In this document: positions 5,526-7,387 of the stretch, in pieces
Numbering within the stretch: the stretch's first letter is position 1
Layout of the letters: each line of letters starts with the position of its first letter
Source of the DNA: Candidatus Caccousia avistercoris
Lineage (GTDB): Bacteria > Bacillota > Clostridia > Oscillospirales > Acutalibacteraceae
Direction of reading: 5' to 3'
DNA: 7,387 nucleotides
Assembly: GCA_018715025.1 (NCBI GenBank)
Contig: DVMK01000065.1
Location: 1-7,387, forward strand
Position numbers and translations under genes: made by a program
Notes under the pieces: model-generated
What the model was told of the DNA's origin: nothing
The model's input: only the letters and a program-made list of their open reading frames with translations
Databases searched by the model: none

Positions 5526-6515
5526 ATGGAAAACGAGAGAATTCTTCCGGCAAAAAAGAGGTACGGAAAAATTGGTTGGATTTACCTGGCAGGTTCGCTG
5601 CTGTTTTTGGGGGTGCAGCTGGGCGCCCAGGCCCTGATGCGCATGTTTTTCCCCACCCTTGCAGCCGGCGCCAGCCTTATGCTTGTGTTCTCTATGCTGC
5701 CGATGTACGCGGTGATTGTTCCCTATTTCTGCCTTCTGCTGCGCCCCGTGCCCGCCTCGCCGCCCGAGCGGCATTCCCTGACGGCCGGGCAGTTTTTCAC
5801 CGCCCTTCTCATGTGCTATGCCCTTATGTATGCGGGAAATTGGGCGGGCCAGCTTATTACCACCTCTCTGGGGGCGCTGCGCGGCTCCCCGGTGCAAAAT
5901 CCGCTGCTGAACGTGGTGCTGGACCTGAACCCCTGGATCGCCTTCCTGGTTACGGTTCTTCTGGCGCCTCTGGTGGAAGAGCTCATTTTCCGCAAGCTTC
6001 TTGTGGACCGCACGGTTCCCTTCGGGCAGAAGCGGGCCGTCCTCCTTTCCGGCCTGATGTTCGGGCTGTTTCACGGGAACCTGAACCAGTTTGCGTACGC
6101 CTTTCTGCTGGGTCTGTTTTTTGCTTTTCTTTATGTAAAGACCGGCAGGTTGCGCTACCCCATTCTGCTGCACATGATCATCAATTTTATGGGGTCGGTG
6201 GCCGGCCTTCTGATGATGGAATATTCGGGCATTCTGTCTTTTCTGGAAATGCTGGACCAACCCGTTCTTGCTATGGAAAGCCTGATGGGCCGCCTTCCCC
6301 AGCTTTTGGTTTTCTTCTGCTACAGCGTGGTTCTGCTGGCCGCCGCGGCAGCGGGGATTGTGCTGCTGATAGTAAACAGGAAAAGCTTCACGCTGGATGC
6401 AGGCGGGGACCCGCTGTGCTATACCGGCCGGAACCCCTTGCTTCTGGCCAGCGCCGGCATGTTTCTGTACTGCCTGTTCTGGACGGTCCTCATTCTCTTT
6501 CAACTTTTCTATTGA
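5526..6515 (+). CDS. CPBP-family intramembrane glutamic endopeptidase (Abi/CAAX-protease-like)
   Basis: A 329-residue multi-pass membrane protein with the three CPBP (type II CAAX prenyl protease-like, Abi) motifs: E151-E152-L-I-F-R156, F179-G-L-F-H183 and H216-M-I-I-N220. The two glutamates and two histidines are the catalytic set of this family (Rce1-like glutamate proteases). Hydrophobic segments are visible at about 17-42, 48-73, 89-113, 137-150, 172-205, 211-231, 257-283 and 304-327. The core is thus preceded by three segments and followed by two, with a short polar loop (~284-302) between the last pair. The natural substrate is unknown; bacterial members are variously linked to bacteriocin self-immunity, peptide maturation or envelope stress, and no bacteriocin gene is visible nearby. 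AGGAGA (5513-5518) is 7 nt before the ATG. It appears to be its own unit. Confidence 0.88.
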   Translation: MENERILPAKKRYGKIGWIYLAGSLLFLGVQLGAQALMRMFFPTLAAGASLMLVFSMLPMYAVIVPYFCLLLRPVPASPPERHSLTAGQFFTALLMCYALMYAGNWAGQLITTSLGALRGSPVQNPLLNVVLDLNPWIAFLVTVLLAPLVEELIFRKLLVDRTVPFGQKRAVLLSGLMFGLFHGNLNQFAYAFLLGLFFAFLYVKTGRLRYPILLHMIINFMGSVAGLLMMEYSGILSFLEMLDQPVLAMESLMGRLPQLLVFFCYSVVLLAAAAAGIVLLIVNRKSFTLDAGGDPLCYTGRNPLLLASAGMFLYCLFWTVLILFQLFY

Positions 6516-6546
6516 AAGAAAAAGCGAAAAGAATTCATAAATTTTT

Positions 6547-6562
6547 TAGCAATATTGATCTA
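6547..6562 (+). promoter_or_regulatory. AT-rich dyad upstream of the mgtC-like gene, possible operator
   Basis: The 8-bp palindrome CAATATTG (6550-6557) lies in a wider partial symmetry (TAG at 6547-6549, CTA at 6560-6562). It sits about 20 bases upstream of the TATAAT at 6584, where an activator or repressor could bind. In such AT-rich DNA it may be chance. Confidence 0.2.
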
Positions 6563-6583
6563 TCTTTTTCAAAAAAAATGTAG

Positions 6584-6589
6584 TATAAT
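6584..6589 (+). promoter_or_regulatory. -10 element of the mgtC-like gene
   Basis: A perfect TATAAT, with the start expected near 6596 and a ~35-nt leader. The hexamer 17 bases upstream (TATCTT) is a poor -35, but the region above it is very A/T-rich, which may compensate as an UP element, or an activator may be needed. Confidence 0.55.
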
Positions 6590-6630
6590 ACCTCCCGACA
6601 CTTGAAACAGAACGGGGAGGACTTGCTGTT

Positions 6631-7335
6631 ATGATCGATTTTCTTACCCGCGCAGATGAATATCTCCGCGATTTTAATATGGTCTCCATCCTGTTCCGTC
6701 TGGTGCTGGCCATGGTGCTGGGCGGCATTCTGGGCATGGAGCGGGGGCGCAAAAGACGGCCCGCCGGCTTTCGCACCTATATGACGGTGTGCGTGGCCTC
6801 TGCCCTGGTGATGACCACCAGCCAGTACATGATGAACTATTTCGGCACAGGCGACCCGGCCCGGCTGGGTGCGCAGGTCATCAGCGGCATCGGCTTTCTG
6901 GGGGCCGGCACCATTATTGTGACGGGCCGCAGCCAGGTGAAAGGGCTTACCACTGCCGCCTGCCTGTGGGCTTCCGCCTGCATCGGCCTGGCGGTGGGCA
7001 TTGGCTTTTACCAGGGGGCCATTATCTGCACCATTCTGATCTATTTGGGAATGACCGTCATGCACCGCATTGAGTGGAGCATGCTTTCCAAGGCCCGGGT
7101 CATGGACTTTTTTGCAGAGTTTTCCAGCATGCAGGACGTGGGCCGCTTCATCCAAATGCTCCGGGACCACAACATTACCATCTCTGACATTCAGGTGAAC
7201 CGCCGCGAGCAGAACCACGGCGACCTCATAGGCGTGGTTTTCAATGTAAAAATGGAGCACCCCACCTCTCATTCCAAAATGATTGAAATGTTTTCCGGCT
7301 TTGACGGAATTCAATTTGTGGAAGAAATCATGTAA
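6631..7335 (+). CDS. MgtC/SapB-family membrane protein
   Basis: A 234-residue protein with an N-terminal hydrophobic MgtC domain and a soluble C-terminal domain. The hydrophobic segments are about 17-36, 50-70, 81-99, 107-126 and 128-146. Family motifs are the loop GMERGRKRRPAGFRTY (~35-50) with its conserved E/R cluster, GAQVISGIGFLGAGTI (~80-95), and VKGLTTAACLWASACIGLAVGIGFY (~103-127), which contains the conserved GLTTAA and W. Residues ~155-234 look like the ACT-like alpha/beta tail of longer family members. In Salmonella and mycobacteria MgtC helps survival in low magnesium and modulates F1Fo ATP synthase, but many members in commensal Firmicutes are uncharacterised, so the physiological role here is open. 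Start: ATG 6631 with GGGGAGG (6614-6620) 10 nt upstream. No partner gene is adjacent. The remaining bases (7336-7387) show no clear terminator. Confidence 0.9.
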   Translation: MIDFLTRADEYLRDFNMVSILFRLVLAMVLGGILGMERGRKRRPAGFRTYMTVCVASALVMTTSQYMMNYFGTGDPARLGAQVISGIGFLGAGTIIVTGRSQVKGLTTAACLWASACIGLAVGIGFYQGAIICTILIYLGMTVMHRIEWSMLSKARVMDFFAEFSSMQDVGRFIQMLRDHNITISDIQVNRREQNHGDLIGVVFNVKMEHPTSHSKMIEMFSGFDGIQFVEEIM

Positions 7336-7387
7336 TCTTTTCCGGCTGCCAGAACGGCGCTTTTCCTGCAAAAGTACAGAGCTGCAA

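Noticed and set aside
5337..6503. A 388-codon frame on the minus strand opposite the CPBP gene
   Set aside because: Its low-complexity Q/H/K/G-rich composition is typical of the antisense of a hydrophobic membrane-protein gene. The plus strand has promoter, ribosome binding site and protease motifs.
6591..6620. CCTCCC (6591-6596) complementary to the mgtC ribosome binding site GGGAGG (6615-6620), as a translational switch
   Set aside because: With the -10 at 6584-6589, transcription should start near 6596, so most of the CCTCCC arm would not be in the RNA.
1..7387. CRISPR arrays, tRNA/rRNA genes, insertion-sequence ends, defence or biosynthetic clusters
   Set aside because: No spaced direct repeats, cloverleaf or rRNA-like sequence or transposase was seen. 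The only mobile-element signal is the recombinase fragment at the left edge, and its element boundary is not visible.

Overview
The window looks like chromosomal DNA from a GC-rich gut-type member of the Clostridia (Oscillospiraceae/Ruminococcaceae-like). This is inferred from strong AGGAGG-type ribosome binding sites, TTG(N)/17-bp/TAAAAT-type housekeeping promoters, closely packed genes and the gene families present. The assignment comes from gene content and style, not from a database search. Except for the first ~255 bases it reads as ordinary core genome, and no undescribed defence or mobile system is evident.

Layout. Bases 1-~255 (plus) hold an internal piece of a large serine recombinase, a mobile-element gene. 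Its family sequence stops abruptly and the reading frame runs on antisense into the N-terminal part of a P-loop ATPase gene (minus, start at 437). Both genes have lost their 3' parts at the same point, so ~250-258 is a breakpoint: a rearrangement or an assembly chimera. Next, all on the minus strand, come pgi (glucose-6-phosphate isomerase), a secreted D-alanyl-D-alanine carboxypeptidase (DacA/DacF type), and a hisH-hisF pair encoding the two subunits of imidazole glycerol phosphate synthase. On the plus strand, divergent from hisH, lie mntP (manganese efflux), a CPBP-family intramembrane protease and an MgtC/SapB-family membrane protein.

Transcription. Good sigma-A-like promoters are visible for hisHF (minus, extended -10), pgi (minus) and the CPBP gene (plus, extended -10), and a perfect TATAAT precedes the mgtC-like gene. 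Strong intrinsic terminators follow hisF (minus) and mntP (plus). The window is therefore a set of short independent units: hisHF; dac; pgi with the ATPase; mntP; CPBP; mgtC.

How the genes relate. hisH and hisF make one enzyme complex and overlap translationally (the hisF ribosome binding site covers the hisH stop). The truncated ATPase follows pgi closely and was probably co-transcribed with it. The rest are unrelated housekeeping or envelope functions. The most noteworthy points are the breakpoint near 255 and an 11-bp two-part dyad (4694-4726) that lies directly upstream of the mntP ribosome binding site and also covers the -35 of the hisHF promoter.
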